Source of the DNA: Actinomycetota bacterium
Lineage (GTDB): Bacteria > Actinomycetota > Actinomycetes > Mycobacteriales > Micromonosporaceae
NCBI GenBank assembly: GCA_005885115.1
Contig: VAXX01000455.1
Span: 1-21,239 of the forward strand
Length of the DNA: 21,239 bases
Reading direction: 5' to 3'
Shown: positions 13,696 to 21,093 of the stretch, piece by piece
Layout of the letters: every line of letters begins with the position of its first letter
Position numbering within the stretch: the first letter of the stretch is position 1
Notes under the pieces: generated by a model
Told to the model about the DNA's origin: nothing
Database searches by the model: none
The model's input: the letters and a program-made list of their open reading frames with translations, nothing else
Program-made: the position numbers and the translations under genes

Positions 13696-14922
13696 GTGTC
13701 CCGTCGCGAAGTTGTCGTCACCGGGCTCGGCGCGACCACCCCGCTCGGCGGGGATGTCGCGTCGACCTGGGAGGCGATGGTCGCCGGCCGGTCCGGCGTC
13801 ATCGCCCTCACCCAGGACTGGGCGCAGCAGCTGCCGGTACGGATCGCCGCCGCCATGAAGGTCGATCCCGGTACCGTCCTCGACCGGGTCAAGCTGCGCC
13901 GGCTGGACCGCTCCGAAGCGGCCGCCCTGATCGCCGCCCACCAGGCGTGGGCCGATGCCGGGCTGGCGGACGCCGGCGTGGACGGCGAACGGCTGGCGGT
14001 CGTCGTGGGCAGCGGCATCGGCGGTGCCACCACGCTGCTCAACCAGGACGACATCCTGGAGGCGTCCGGGCCGCGCAAGGTGAGCCCGCACACCATCCCG
14101 ATGCTGATGCCCAACGGACCGGCCGCCTGGGTCGGTCTGGAGCTGGGCGCGAAGGCCGGCGTACACGCGCCGACCAGCGCCTGCGCCACCGGCGCGGAGG
14201 CGGTCGCCTGGGCGCTGGACATCCTGCGCTCGGGCCGGGCCAACGTGGCGGTGGCCGGCGGTACCGAAGCGGTGATCCACCCGCTGCCGCTGGCCGGGTT
14301 CGCCGCCATGCGGGCGATGTCCACCCGCAACGACGACCCGGAGGCCGCGTCCCGGCCGTTCGACAAGGGCCGCGACGGTTTCGTCCTCGGCGAGGGCTCC
14401 GGCGCGATGGTGCTGGAGACCGAGGAGCACGCCCGGGCCCGTGGGGCGCGCATCTACGCCCGGCTGGCCGGCGCCGCGATGACCTCCGACGGGTACGACA
14501 TCGTGCAGCCCGACCCGCAGGGGCACGGCATCGTCCGGGCCATCAACGCGGCGCTGCGGGACGCGGACGTGTCGGCCAGCGACATCGCCCACGTCAACGC
14601 GCACGCCACCTCGACAGCGGTCGGCGACATCGCGGAGATCGCGGCGCTGCGCCACGCGCGGGTCACCAACGCGGTCGTCACCTCGACCAAGTCGATGACC
14701 GGGCACCTGCTCGGCGCGGCCGGCGCGGTCGAGTCGATCGCGGCGATCCTGTCCGTGTACCACGGCATCGTCCCGCCGACGATCAACCTCGACGACCCGG
14801 ACGACGCGCTGGACCTGGACGTCGCCGCCCTCAAGGCCCGGCACCTCGAGGTCCCCGCCGCGCTCAACGACTCGTTCGGGTTCGGCGGGCACAACGCCGT
14901 ACTCGTCTTCACCAAGGCCTGA
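13696..14922 (+). CDS. fabF: 3-oxoacyl-ACP synthase II
   Basis: 408 residues, full length. It elongates acyl chains with malonyl-ACP. Catalytic triad: C163 in 'APTSACATGAEAV', H303 in 'HVNAHATSTAVGD' and H337 in 'TKSMTGHLLGAAGA', with K332. Other typical blocks are 'VVTGLGATTPLGGD', 'PFDKGRDGFVLGEGSGAMVLE' and the C-terminal 'NDSFGFGGHNAVLVF'. The GTG at 13696 is 1 base after the acpP stop, so it is probably translated by coupling; no strong ribosome site is seen nearer than GAGAAGG about 12 bases upstream. Only one KAS II gene is present, as in Streptomyces and unlike the kasA-kasB pair of mycobacteria. Confidence 0.96.
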   Translation: MSRREVVVTGLGATTPLGGDVASTWEAMVAGRSGVIALTQDWAQQLPVRIAAAMKVDPGTVLDRVKLRRLDRSEAAALIAAHQAWADAGLADAGVDGERLAVVVGSGIGGATTLLNQDDILEASGPRKVSPHTIPMLMPNGPAAWVGLELGAKAGVHAPTSACATGAEAVAWALDILRSGRANVAVAGGTEAVIHPLPLAGFAAMRAMSTRNDDPEAASRPFDKGRDGFVLGEGSGAMVLETEEHARARGARIYARLAGAAMTSDGYDIVQPDPQGHGIVRAINAALRDADVSASDIAHVNAHATSTAVGDIAEIAALRHARVTNAVVTSTKSMTGHLLGAAGAVESIAAILSVYHGIVPPTINLDDPDDALDLDVAALKARHLEVPAALNDSFGFGGHNAVLVFTKA

Positions 14923-14944
14923 CCGCACGACCCCGGAGGATCCC

Positions 14945-16267
14945 GTGACCACCACTCCCGTTGCCGCCGACGACGCAGCCGTGGACATCCGCGACCCGGA
15001 GGTCCGGCTGCGTTCGCTGTTCGACGAGGGCACGATGCGCCTGCTGATCCAGCGGGACGACTCGGGCGCGCTGTCCGCGCGCGGAGAGATCGACGGTACG
15101 CCGGCGGTCGCCTTCGCCACCGACGCCACCCGCATGGGCGGCGCCATGGGCACCGAGGGCTGCCGGCACATCGTGGACTCGATCGACACGGCGGTACGGG
15201 AGCGGGTACCGGTCATCGGGCTCCGGGTGCCGCAGATCTCCGTGGTACTCGGGCCGGCGGCCGGCGGCGCGGCGTACGGGCCGGCGCTGACCGACGTCGT
15301 GATCATGAGTGACGGCGGCCGGATCTTCGTGACCGGCCCCGAGGTGGTCCGCAGCGTCACCGGCGAGCAGGTCGACATGGAGCGCCTCGGCGGTCCCGAG
15401 CCGCACGGGCGGCGCTCCGGCGTCGTCCACGTGACCACCAAGGACGACGGCGCCGCGCTGGCCTGCGCCCGGCAGGTCGCCGCGCTGCTCGGGCACCAGG
15501 GTCGGCTCTCCCCCGCCGACGTGAGCGAGGACAGCGACCTCGGTACGCTGCTGCCCGCCGAGGCGAACCGGGCGTACGACGTCAAGCCGCTGATCAAGGG
15601 CCTGCTGGACACGCCCGGGGTGGAGCTGCACAGCAAGTGGGCGCCGAACATCGTCACGATGCTGGGGCGCTTCGCCGGTCGTACCGTCGGGGTGATCGCG
15701 AACAACCCGCTGCGCCTGGGCGGCTGCCTGGACGCGGCGAGCGCGGAGAAGGCGGCGCGCTTCGTGCGGATGTGTGACTCGCTCGGGGTACCGCTGATCG
15801 TGCTCGTGGACGTGCCGGGTTACCTGCCCGGCGTGGGCCAGGAGTGGGACGGCGTGGTACGGCGCGGCGCCAAGCTGCTGCACGCCTTCGCCGAGGCGGT
15901 GGTGCCCCGGGTGACCCTGGTGACCCGCAAGGCGTACGGCGGGGCGTACATCGCGATGAACTCCCGCTCGCTGGGCGCGACCGCCGTGTACGCCTGGCCG
16001 AACGTGGAGATCGCCGTGATGGGCGCCGCGGCGGCGGTGAACATCCTGCACCGCAAGAAGCTGGCGGCCACCCCGGTCGACCAGCGCGAGGCGATGCGCG
16101 CCCAGCTCATCGAGGAGCAGAGCAGGACGGCCGGCGGGGTCGGCCGGGCGCTGGAGATCGGCGTGGTCGACGACGTCATCGAGCCGAAGGAGACCCGGCG
16201 CCGGATCGCCGAGGCGCTGGCCGAGGCGCCCGCCGCCCGGGGCGCCCACGGCAACATCCCGCTGTAG
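14945..16267 (+). CDS. accD6: Acyl-CoA carboxylase beta subunit (AccD6-like), internally deleted
   Basis: Carboxyltransferase subunit making malonyl-CoA (or methylmalonyl-CoA) with a biotinylated alpha subunit encoded elsewhere. It matches M. tuberculosis AccD6 over almost its whole length: 'TDATRMGGAMGTEGCRHIVDSIDTA', 'SVVLGPAAGGAAYGPALTDVVIMSDGGRIFVTGPEVVRSVTGEQVDMERLGG', 'NNPLRLGGCLDAASAEKAARFVRMCD', 'DVPGYLPGVGQEW' and the C-terminal 'RGAHGNIPL'. It has 440 residues against 473. At L93-R94 (15221-15226) 'VPVIGL' joins 'RVPQISVV', skipping about 30 residues that normally contain the conserved 'HSGGARLAEG' block of the acyl-CoA/biotin site. The gap is in frame. GTG start with GGAGG 5 bases upstream. 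Last gene of the fab operon, as in mycobacteria. Activity is doubtful as it stands. Confidence 0.92.
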   Translation: MTTTPVAADDAAVDIRDPEVRLRSLFDEGTMRLLIQRDDSGALSARGEIDGTPAVAFATDATRMGGAMGTEGCRHIVDSIDTAVRERVPVIGLRVPQISVVLGPAAGGAAYGPALTDVVIMSDGGRIFVTGPEVVRSVTGEQVDMERLGGPEPHGRRSGVVHVTTKDDGAALACARQVAALLGHQGRLSPADVSEDSDLGTLLPAEANRAYDVKPLIKGLLDTPGVELHSKWAPNIVTMLGRFAGRTVGVIANNPLRLGGCLDAASAEKAARFVRMCDSLGVPLIVLVDVPGYLPGVGQEWDGVVRRGAKLLHAFAEAVVPRVTLVTRKAYGGAYIAMNSRSLGATAVYAWPNVEIAVMGAAAAVNILHRKKLAATPVDQREAMRAQLIEEQSRTAGGVGRALEIGVVDDVIEPKETRRRIAEALAEAPAARGAHGNIPL

Positions 16268-16307
16268 GCGCCCGTCCCGGGGCTCTCCGTCTAGCCGATA
16301 CCAGCGA

Positions 16308-16799
16308 TCAGCCGACCTGGGTCAGCCAGGTGACCGGGGCGCCGTCGCCGGCGTACCGGTACGGTTCGAGCTCGGCGTCCCAGGCCGTACCCAGGGCCTT
16401 CTCGATGGCGTGCGCCAGCCCCTCCGGGCTGCGCGCGGCGGCCATCAGGCTGCGCAGCCGGTCCTCGCCGATCATCAGGTCGCCGTTGGCGCTCATCGCA
16501 GCGGTGAACAGGCCCCGGTTGGGTACGTGCATGAACCGCTGCCCGTCCACGCCGGGACTGGGCTCCTCGGTCACCTCGTAGCGGATCATGGGCCACTGGC
16601 GCAGGGCAGCGGCCAGCTCCCCGCCGGTGCCGGGGCGGCCGGACCAGGTGCACTCGGCGCGGCGGGCAGCGGGCTCGACGGGCTGGGTCGACCACTGGAG
16701 CGTCACCGGGGCGGCGAGGACGCGCGCGATCGCCCACTCGACGTGTGGACACACGGCGAGTGGGGTCGAGTGGACGTACACGACGCCACGCGTAGGCAC
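16308..16799 (-). CDS. DUF3145 family protein
   Basis: 163 residues, the usual length of this actinobacterial family. Typical features: start 'MPTRGVVYVHSTPLAVCPHVEWAIARVLAAPVTLQW', then 'ECTWSGRPGTGGELAAALRQWPMIRYEVTEEPS', 'PNRGLFTAAMSANGDLMIGEDRLR' and the end 'WDAELEPYRYAGDGAPVTWLTQVG'. The function is unknown; it is found beside the FAS-II cluster in other actinomycetes, from memory of Streptomyces. The GTG at 16799 has GGGGAGG 6 bases upstream, which settles the start; the frame continues upstream without family similarity. Convergent with accD6; only 40 bases separate their stops and I see no strong hairpin there. Confidence 0.9.
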   Translation of the reverse strand: MPTRGVVYVHSTPLAVCPHVEWAIARVLAAPVTLQWSTQPVEPAARRAECTWSGRPGTGGELAAALRQWPMIRYEVTEEPSPGVDGQRFMHVPNRGLFTAAMSANGDLMIGEDRLRSLMAAARSPEGLAHAIEKALGTAWDAELEPYRYAGDGAPVTWLTQVG

Positions 16800-17010
16800 G
16801 ATTGACCTCCCCGGGAGCTGGCAGGTGCGTCTTCCCCTACGACCTGCGGTACTCACGGAGTGATCTCGTGACCATGATGCCGCTGCGACGCAAGTGGCGC
16901 CAGTCATTCGCGAAATTGCCCACCGAACGGATGGCCCGGTCCGGCGCCGCGACCCGTCGGGTAGACTGTGCGGTACTCAATCTTCGTACGTACCCGACAG
17001 GAGTCCCCGC
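16800..17010. promoter_or_regulatory. Divergent promoter region DUF3145 / small conserved protein
   Basis: 211 bases without a gene. For the rightward gene, TAGACT at 16962-16967 is a good -10 box, giving a leader of about 37 bases with AGGAG at 16999-17003; the -35 area is poor. For the leftward gene GGGGAGG lies just before the GTG but no clear promoter was found. An imperfect inverted repeat, GCAGGT (16821-16826) and ACCTGC (16842-16847), with a CGT/ACG extension, may be an operator or hairpin in the DUF3145 leader. Confidence 0.4.
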
Positions 17011-17343
17011 GTGGCGAGCAACACCTCCAAGACCGCTCGCGCATCCGTTCGCGCCGGTCAGGCCGGAGCGGCGGGTGGCGCGCTGAGCGTGCTGGGTGAG
17101 TTCAAGTACCTCATCCCACTCAACCGTGGCAAGCACGCGTACGTCCGCAACCTCACCAACGGCAAGACCCTGCACCTGCGCACCGACTCCGACGCGTTCG
17201 TCGAGGAGATCCGGGTGCTCGCCGGTGCCGGCCACGGCGCCAAGGTCCGCGCCGAGCTCAACGCGCTCGCCGCCACCCACCCCGGGGACGGCTGGGACGC
17301 GACCGAGAAGCGCCTCGTCGAAGCGGGCGTCTTCGAGGGCTGA
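17011..17343 (+). CDS. Small conserved actinobacterial protein of unknown function
   Basis: 110 residues. The N-terminus is basic and Ser/Ala/Gly-rich (ASNTSKTARASVRAGQAGAAGGALSVLGEFKYL), followed by a compact region 'IPLNRGKHAYVRNLTNGKTLHLRTDSDAFVEEIRVLAGAGHGAKVRAELNALAATHPGDGWDATEKRLVEAGVFEG'. It has no signal peptide and no membrane helix. I do not recognise a characterised family. GTG at 17011 has AGGAG 7 bases upstream. It has its own -10 box (TAGACT) and a strong terminator right after the stop, so it is a single-gene unit, and such an arrangement suggests good expression. Confidence 0.82.
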   Translation: MASNTSKTARASVRAGQAGAAGGALSVLGEFKYLIPLNRGKHAYVRNLTNGKTLHLRTDSDAFVEEIRVLAGAGHGAKVRAELNALAATHPGDGWDATEKRLVEAGVFEG

Positions 17344-17356
17344 GCCGGTTCTTTCG

Positions 17357-17395
17357 CGTTGATGGCCCGCGCCGAGTCGGCGCGGGCCATCAACG
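17357..17395 (+). terminator. Strong hairpin terminator, 18-bp perfect stem
   Basis: Left arm 17357-17374 (CGTTGATGGCCCGCGCCG) pairs perfectly with 17378-17395 around the 3-base loop AGT. It starts 14 bases after the preceding stop codon. There is no T-run, as is usual for actinobacterial terminators. Confidence 0.85.
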
Positions 17396-17427
17396 TGTCC
17401 GGTGTCGGACGACCGTGGCGCGATCGG

Positions 17428-17433
17428 TAGGGT
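17428..17433 (+). promoter_or_regulatory. -10 box for DedA-helD operon
   Basis: TAGGGT lies 24 bases before the ATG of the DedA-family gene, downstream of the terminator hairpin. The -35 area is weak. The leader includes AAAGGAG as ribosome site. Confidence 0.45.
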
Positions 17434-17457
17434 ATTGGGACGCGAAAGGAGCCGGCC

Positions 17458-18075
17458 ATGGACCAGGTGCAGCACTGGCTCGCCACCCTGCCGCCGCTCC
17501 TGGTCTATCTGGTCGTCGCGGTGGTCATCGGCACGGAGAGCCTGGGCATCCCGGTACCGGGCGAGATCGCCCTGGTCAGCGCCGCTGTCCTGGCCTCGAC
17601 CGGCGCGGTGAGCGTCGGCTGGGTGGCCGTCGCGGCGAGTACCGGCGCGATCGTCGGCGACTCCATCGGGTACGCGATCGGCCGGCGCGGGGGCCGGCGG
17701 GTCCTGGAGCGGCTGGGTCGCCGGTTCCCCAGGCACCTCGGGCCACCACAGCTCGCCCACGCCGAACGGATCTTCGCCCGGTGGGGCGTATGGGCGGTGT
17801 TCTTCGGCCGGTTCGTCGCGCTGCTGCGCATCCTCGCCGGCCCGCTCGCCGGCAGCCTCAAGGTGCCGTACCCGAGGTTCCTGCTCGCCAACGCCACCGG
17901 CGGGATCCTGTGGGCCTCGGGCACCGCGTACCTGATCTGGGGCCTGGGTCGGGCGGCCGAGCGCTGGCTGTCGGACTTCTCGTGGCTCGCGCTGCTGGTC
18001 GCGGTGGTCCTCGGGATCGCCACCACGCTGTACCTGCGGCACCGTGCCAACCGCTCGATCCGGGCGCACGACTGA
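17458..18075 (+). CDS. DedA family membrane protein
   Basis: 205 residues with the DedA (SNARE-associated/VTT) layout. There is an N-terminal helix (LLVYLVVAVVIGTESLGIPVPGEIALVSAAVLAS, holding the conserved E..GIP.PGE re-entrant motif) and 'GAIVGDSIGYAIGRRGGRR'. The 'FGRFVALLRILAGPLAG' segment contains the conserved Arg residues, and two C-terminal helices follow (ATGGILWASGTAYLIWGLG and WLALLVAVVLGIATTLYLRHRA). Some family members flip undecaprenyl phosphate or phosphatidylethanolamine; others matter for membrane-potential homeostasis. Which applies here is unknown. ATG with AAAGGAG 6 bases upstream. Probably co-transcribed with helD, whose ATG is 4 bases after its stop. Confidence 0.92.
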   Translation: MDQVQHWLATLPPLLVYLVVAVVIGTESLGIPVPGEIALVSAAVLASTGAVSVGWVAVAASTGAIVGDSIGYAIGRRGGRRVLERLGRRFPRHLGPPQLAHAERIFARWGVWAVFFGRFVALLRILAGPLAGSLKVPYPRFLLANATGGILWASGTAYLIWGLGRAAERWLSDFSWLALLVAVVLGIATTLYLRHRANRSIRAHD

Positions 18076-18079
18076 CGTC

Positions 18080-20179
18080 ATGAGCTCCGCCGCCGAGGAG
18101 ATCGCCGCCGAACAGCGTCACGTGGACCGCGTGTACGCCCGGCTGGAGGTGCTCAAGAAGGAAGCCGCCGAGATCGAGCGGGCCGGGTACCAGATGGCCC
18201 ACGCCGGTACCCACGGCGCGCTGGTCGAGCGGGACGCGATGGTCTTCCACGCGGCCCGGCGCCGCCGGCTGCTCGACGCCGAGCATGAGGGGCTGGTCTT
18301 CGGCCGGCTCGATCTCAAGGGCGGCGAGATCCGCTACGTGGGGCGGCTGGGGCTGCGCGACGAGAACGCCCGGGCGCTGGTCATCGACTGGCGCGCCCCG
18401 GCCGCCGCGCCGTTCTACCGGGCGACGCCGGTCGATCCGATGGACGTGGTACGCCGCCGGGTGATCCAGTCCTCCGGCGAGAAGGTCACCGGGGTCGAGG
18501 ACGACCTGCTCGACCCGGAGTCCGCGCCGCCGGACCTGCGGGTGGTCGGGGACGGCGCGCTGGTCGCGACGCTGGCCCGGGCCACCGGTACCGGCATGCG
18601 CGACATCGTCGCCACCATCCAGAAGGAGCAGGACGAGGCGATCCGCTCCCCCGCCCTGGGCGTGACGATCGTGCGCGGTGGCCCGGGTACCGGCAAGACA
18701 GCCGTGGCGCTGCACCGCGCCGCGTACCTCCTCTACAACGACCGCCAGCGCTTCGCCGGCGGCGGCGTCCTCGTCGTCGGGCCCTCGCCGGTGTTCGTCA
18801 GCTACATCAGCCGGGTGCTGCCCTCGCTGGGCGAGGACGAGGTGACGCTGTCCGCGCTGGGCTCGCTGGTCGTCGGGGTGGAGGCCGGCCGGCACGACCC
18901 GGACGACGCGGCCACCGTGAAGGGGTCGCTGCGGATGGCGCGGGTGCTGGCCCGCGCGGCCCGCGACGAGCCGCCGGCCGCGCCCACCGAGCTGCGCCTG
19001 CTCTACCGGGGCACGCTGCTGCGCCTGACGGCGAAAGACCTGCTGGAGGTACGCACGACGGTGCTCGCCGGGGGCGCGCGGCGCAACGCCGTCCGGCCCA
19101 AGGCGGCCGGGCACCTGCTGGACGCGTTGTGGCGCCAGGCTTCCGGGCTCCTCGGGTCGGTACCCCCACGGGAGGAGTTCGCCACCGACATCGCCGAGCG
19201 CCGCGAGTTCACCGGGTTCATGCGCGCCTGGTGGCCCCGGCTGCGCCCGGTCGACGTACTGGCCTGGCTGGCCGACCCGGAGCGGGCGCGCCGGTACGGC
19301 AACGGGATGCTCTCCGGCGCCGAGGTCACCGCCCTGTCCGCGTCGCTGGCGCGGCCGGGGCTGTCCGTCGAGGACGTCGCGCTGCTGGACGAGCTGGACG
19401 AGCTGCTGGGTACCCCGCCGGCTCCCCCACGCCGGACCGCTGATCCCTTCACCGTGCAAGGGGTCCGGGAGGTCACGACGTACGCCGACCGGATGGCCGC
19501 CGCCCGGGGGCGGAACACCGAACGGCCGGCGGACTACCGGGAGTACGCGCACATCGTGGTGGACGAGGCGCAGGACGTGTCCCCGATGCAGTGGCGCATG
19601 ATCGGCCGGCGCGCCGCGTACGCGAGCTGGACCGTGGTCGGCGACCCGGCCCAGTCGGCGTGGGCCGGCGACCCGGCCGAGACCGCCCGGGCCCGGGACG
19701 CGGCCCTGGGTACCCGCCGGCGCAGCGAGCACGTCCTGACCACGAACTACCGCAACTCGGCGGAGATCTTCGCGCTGGCCGCCGAGGTGGTCCGCAGGAC
19801 CGAGCCGGACCTGGAGCTGCCGGTGGCGGTGCGCCGCACCGGCGTACCCCCGCGGCACGTCCTGACCACCGACCTGCCCGACGCGGTCCGGGGCGCCGCC
19901 GCGGACCTGTTGCGCGAGGTCGACGGTACGGTCGGCGTGGTGGCCACCCAGGCCAGCCGGGACGCGGTCGCCGGGTGGCTGGCCGGACTGGCGCCCGAAC
20001 GGCTGCAGACCGTCACGTCGCTGGAGGCCAAGGGCATGGAGTACGACGGTGTGCTCGTCGTGGAGCCCGCGGCGATCCTGACCGAGTCACCGGCCGGTCG
20101 CCGTACCCTCTACGTCGCGCTCTCCCGCGCCACCCAGCGGCTGACCACGGTGGGCACCGACGACTCCTGGCGGGACTGA
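18080..20179 (+). CDS. helD: HelD-like RNA polymerase recycling ATPase (UvrD/Rep-type superfamily 1)
   Basis: 699 residues. The N-terminal coiled coil (SSAAEEIAAEQRHVDRVYARLEVLKKEAAEIERAGYQ) is the arm that HelD inserts into RNA polymerase. A 'DENARALVIDWRAPAAAPFYRATP' region follows. Walker A is GGPGTGKT with K206 and 'ALHRAAYLLY' after it. Walker B is 'HIVVDEAQDVSPMQWRMI' (D495-D499). Then come 'VGDPAQSAWAG', 'LTTNYRNSAEIF', 'SLEAKGMEYDGVLVVEP' and 'LYVALSRATQRL' as C-terminal helicase motifs. HelD removes stalled RNA polymerase from DNA, and in some actinomycetes helps tolerance of rifamycins. The middle insert is shorter than in M. smegmatis HelD (736 residues), which may reflect subfamily. 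The ATG has no evident ribosome site, so translation is probably coupled to the DedA gene. Confidence 0.93.
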   Translation: MSSAAEEIAAEQRHVDRVYARLEVLKKEAAEIERAGYQMAHAGTHGALVERDAMVFHAARRRRLLDAEHEGLVFGRLDLKGGEIRYVGRLGLRDENARALVIDWRAPAAAPFYRATPVDPMDVVRRRVIQSSGEKVTGVEDDLLDPESAPPDLRVVGDGALVATLARATGTGMRDIVATIQKEQDEAIRSPALGVTIVRGGPGTGKTAVALHRAAYLLYNDRQRFAGGGVLVVGPSPVFVSYISRVLPSLGEDEVTLSALGSLVVGVEAGRHDPDDAATVKGSLRMARVLARAARDEPPAAPTELRLLYRGTLLRLTAKDLLEVRTTVLAGGARRNAVRPKAAGHLLDALWRQASGLLGSVPPREEFATDIAERREFTGFMRAWWPRLRPVDVLAWLADPERARRYGNGMLSGAEVTALSASLARPGLSVEDVALLDELDELLGTPPAPPRRTADPFTVQGVREVTTYADRMAAARGRNTERPADYREYAHIVVDEAQDVSPMQWRMIGRRAAYASWTVVGDPAQSAWAGDPAETARARDAALGTRRRSEHVLTTNYRNSAEIFALAAEVVRRTEPDLELPVAVRRTGVPPRHVLTTDLPDAVRGAAADLLREVDGTVGVVATQASRDAVAGWLAGLAPERLQTVTSLEAKGMEYDGVLVVEPAAILTESPAGRRTLYVALSRATQRLTTVGTDDSWRD

Positions 20180-20186
20180 GCCGGGC

Positions 20187-20540
20187 TCAGACCGGTTCGG
20201 TGAGCTGGTGCTCGGGCGGGCGGGCCGGGGAGCCGAACAGGCCGAGCAGGCCCGAGACGTACAGCAGGCGGTGCACGTACGCCGTCGGGTTGGTCAGCAC
20301 CAGTCGAACCCCGCTCGCGGCCGCCGCGTGGTAGCAGTGGACCAGCGCACCGATGCCCACGGAGTCGATGAAGGCCACGCCGGCCATCTCCACTCTGATC
20401 ATCCGGGGTGTGCCGTTGACCAGCAGGCCGCTGACCGCCTCCCGGATCTCGTGGGCGTTGTCTCCGTCGATCTCGCCGATCGGGCTGAGGACGACGGTGC
20501 CACCGGCTTCGGTGCGCGCGGTGATCGACAGGGTGGACAT
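20187..20540 (-). CDS. STAS-domain anti-sigma factor antagonist
   Basis: 117 residues, a single STAS domain: 'GTVVLSPIGEIDGDNAHEIREAVSGLL', 'RMIRVEMAGVAFIDSVGIGALVHCYHAAAASGVRLVLTNPTAYVHRLLYVSGLLGLFG'. S60 in 'FIDSVGIG' is the position phosphorylated by anti-sigma kinases in SpoIIAA/RsbV-type proteins. Unphosphorylated antagonist binds the kinase and frees the sigma factor. No anti-sigma kinase or sigma factor is in the window, so the partner is unknown; orphan STAS proteins are common in actinomycetes. ATG at 20540 with GGAGG 4 bases upstream. Its stop lies 7 bases from the convergent helD stop. Confidence 0.93.
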   Translation of the reverse strand: MSTLSITARTEAGGTVVLSPIGEIDGDNAHEIREAVSGLLVNGTPRMIRVEMAGVAFIDSVGIGALVHCYHAAAASGVRLVLTNPTAYVHRLLYVSGLLGLFGSPARPPEHQLTEPV

Positions 20541-20703
20541 CGGGCCTCCAGGTCGGCTGCGGTGGCAGCCCGTGCTCGCTGGGCGGGACCGTTCCTGCGG
20601 GGGAACTCGGACGGGGCGAAACGTGAGCCCGTACTTTCTACCACATTCGGGCCGGGTTAACACTCGGGAGATTTGCGGAATGTAGTACTCAGCTTGCCCT
20701 CCG

Positions 20704-20727
20704 CAATGTTCTCCCCAATGTTCTCCA
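20704..20727. repeat. 12-bp tandem direct repeat
   Basis: CAATGTTCTCCC (20704-20715) is followed at once by CAATGTTCTCCA (20716-20727), 11 of 12 bases identical. It lies in the AT-rich part upstream of the STAS gene, just after a possible rightward promoter. Confidence 0.85.
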
Positions 20728-20945
20728 CATGTCCTCTGTGATCGAGGCGGGGTTCGCCCGGGTACAGCATGGACCCTGCGGCCGGATTCCACACCTCGAA
20801 ACCGGCCGGCGGATCACCCGATCGGGTACCTCCGGTTTTACACCGCCGATACGGGCAGGCGACCTCCCGGTCATCGGCCCCGCCTACCGTCATCGACGCG
20901 GTCAGTACAGGGGTGTGGCTGATCGCGGGCGGGAAATGCGAGTGC

Positions 20946-20983
20946 GCCGCCCGGGACGGGTGCCACCTTCCGTCCCGGGCGGC
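20946..20983 (+). terminator. 14-bp perfect hairpin, terminator-like
   Basis: GCCGCCCGGGACGG (20946-20959) pairs with CCGTCCCGGGCGGC (20970-20983) around a 10-base loop. There is no T-run. It sits 60 bases before the next -10 box and follows no recognised gene, so what it terminates is open. Confidence 0.6.
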
Positions 20984-21045
20984 CCGTTCCCCGCCCCGGT
21001 CCGCTTCCGGTCGACCGAGGTCGTGCCCCGGCTGGACAGAACCGG

Positions 21046-21051
21046 TAGGCT
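21046..21051 (+). promoter_or_regulatory. -10 box of the final secreted-protein gene
   Basis: TAGGCT, identical to the gltX -10 box, lies 42 bases before the ATG. No clear -35 box. Confidence 0.45.
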
Positions 21052-21093
21052 GTGCGCCGGCCCTGACCCCCCGCGAAGGATCCGCTTATCCCG

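Larger units (their letters stand above)
20541..21093. other. Gene-poor region with repeats, candidate promoter and hairpin
   Basis: 553 bases without a convincing gene. The frames that are open here lack the third-position G/C of real genes in this window. Contents: TTAACA (20657-20662) then TGTAGT (20681-20686), a possible rightward promoter; inverted repeat TTGCGGA (20673-20679) / TCCGCAA (20700-20706); a 12-base direct repeat (20704-20727); palindrome ACCCGATCGGGT (20816-20827); and a 14-bp hairpin (20946-20983). The promoters of the leftward STAS gene and of the final rightward gene must also lie here. The part around 20640-20740 is clearly AT-richer than the rest of the window. Confidence 0.6.

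Noticed and set aside
13543..15705. 720-codon open frame on the minus strand opposite acpP, fabF and accD6
   Set aside because: Low-complexity shadow frame; the plus-strand genes carry clear catalytic motifs.
17858..19858. 666-codon open frame on the minus strand opposite DedA and helD
   Set aside because: Shadow frame; HelD motifs on the plus strand are unambiguous.
20765..20850. Stretch with short GGCCGG/CCGGCC pairing that first looked tRNA-like
   Set aside because: No cloverleaf can be drawn on either strand and no proper T-loop or anticodon arm is present.
20657..20893. 78-codon open frame on the minus strand upstream of the STAS gene
   Set aside because: Third positions are not G/C-biased like real genes here, there is no good ribosome site, and the end consists of repeat-derived ENIGENIAE; treated as non-coding.
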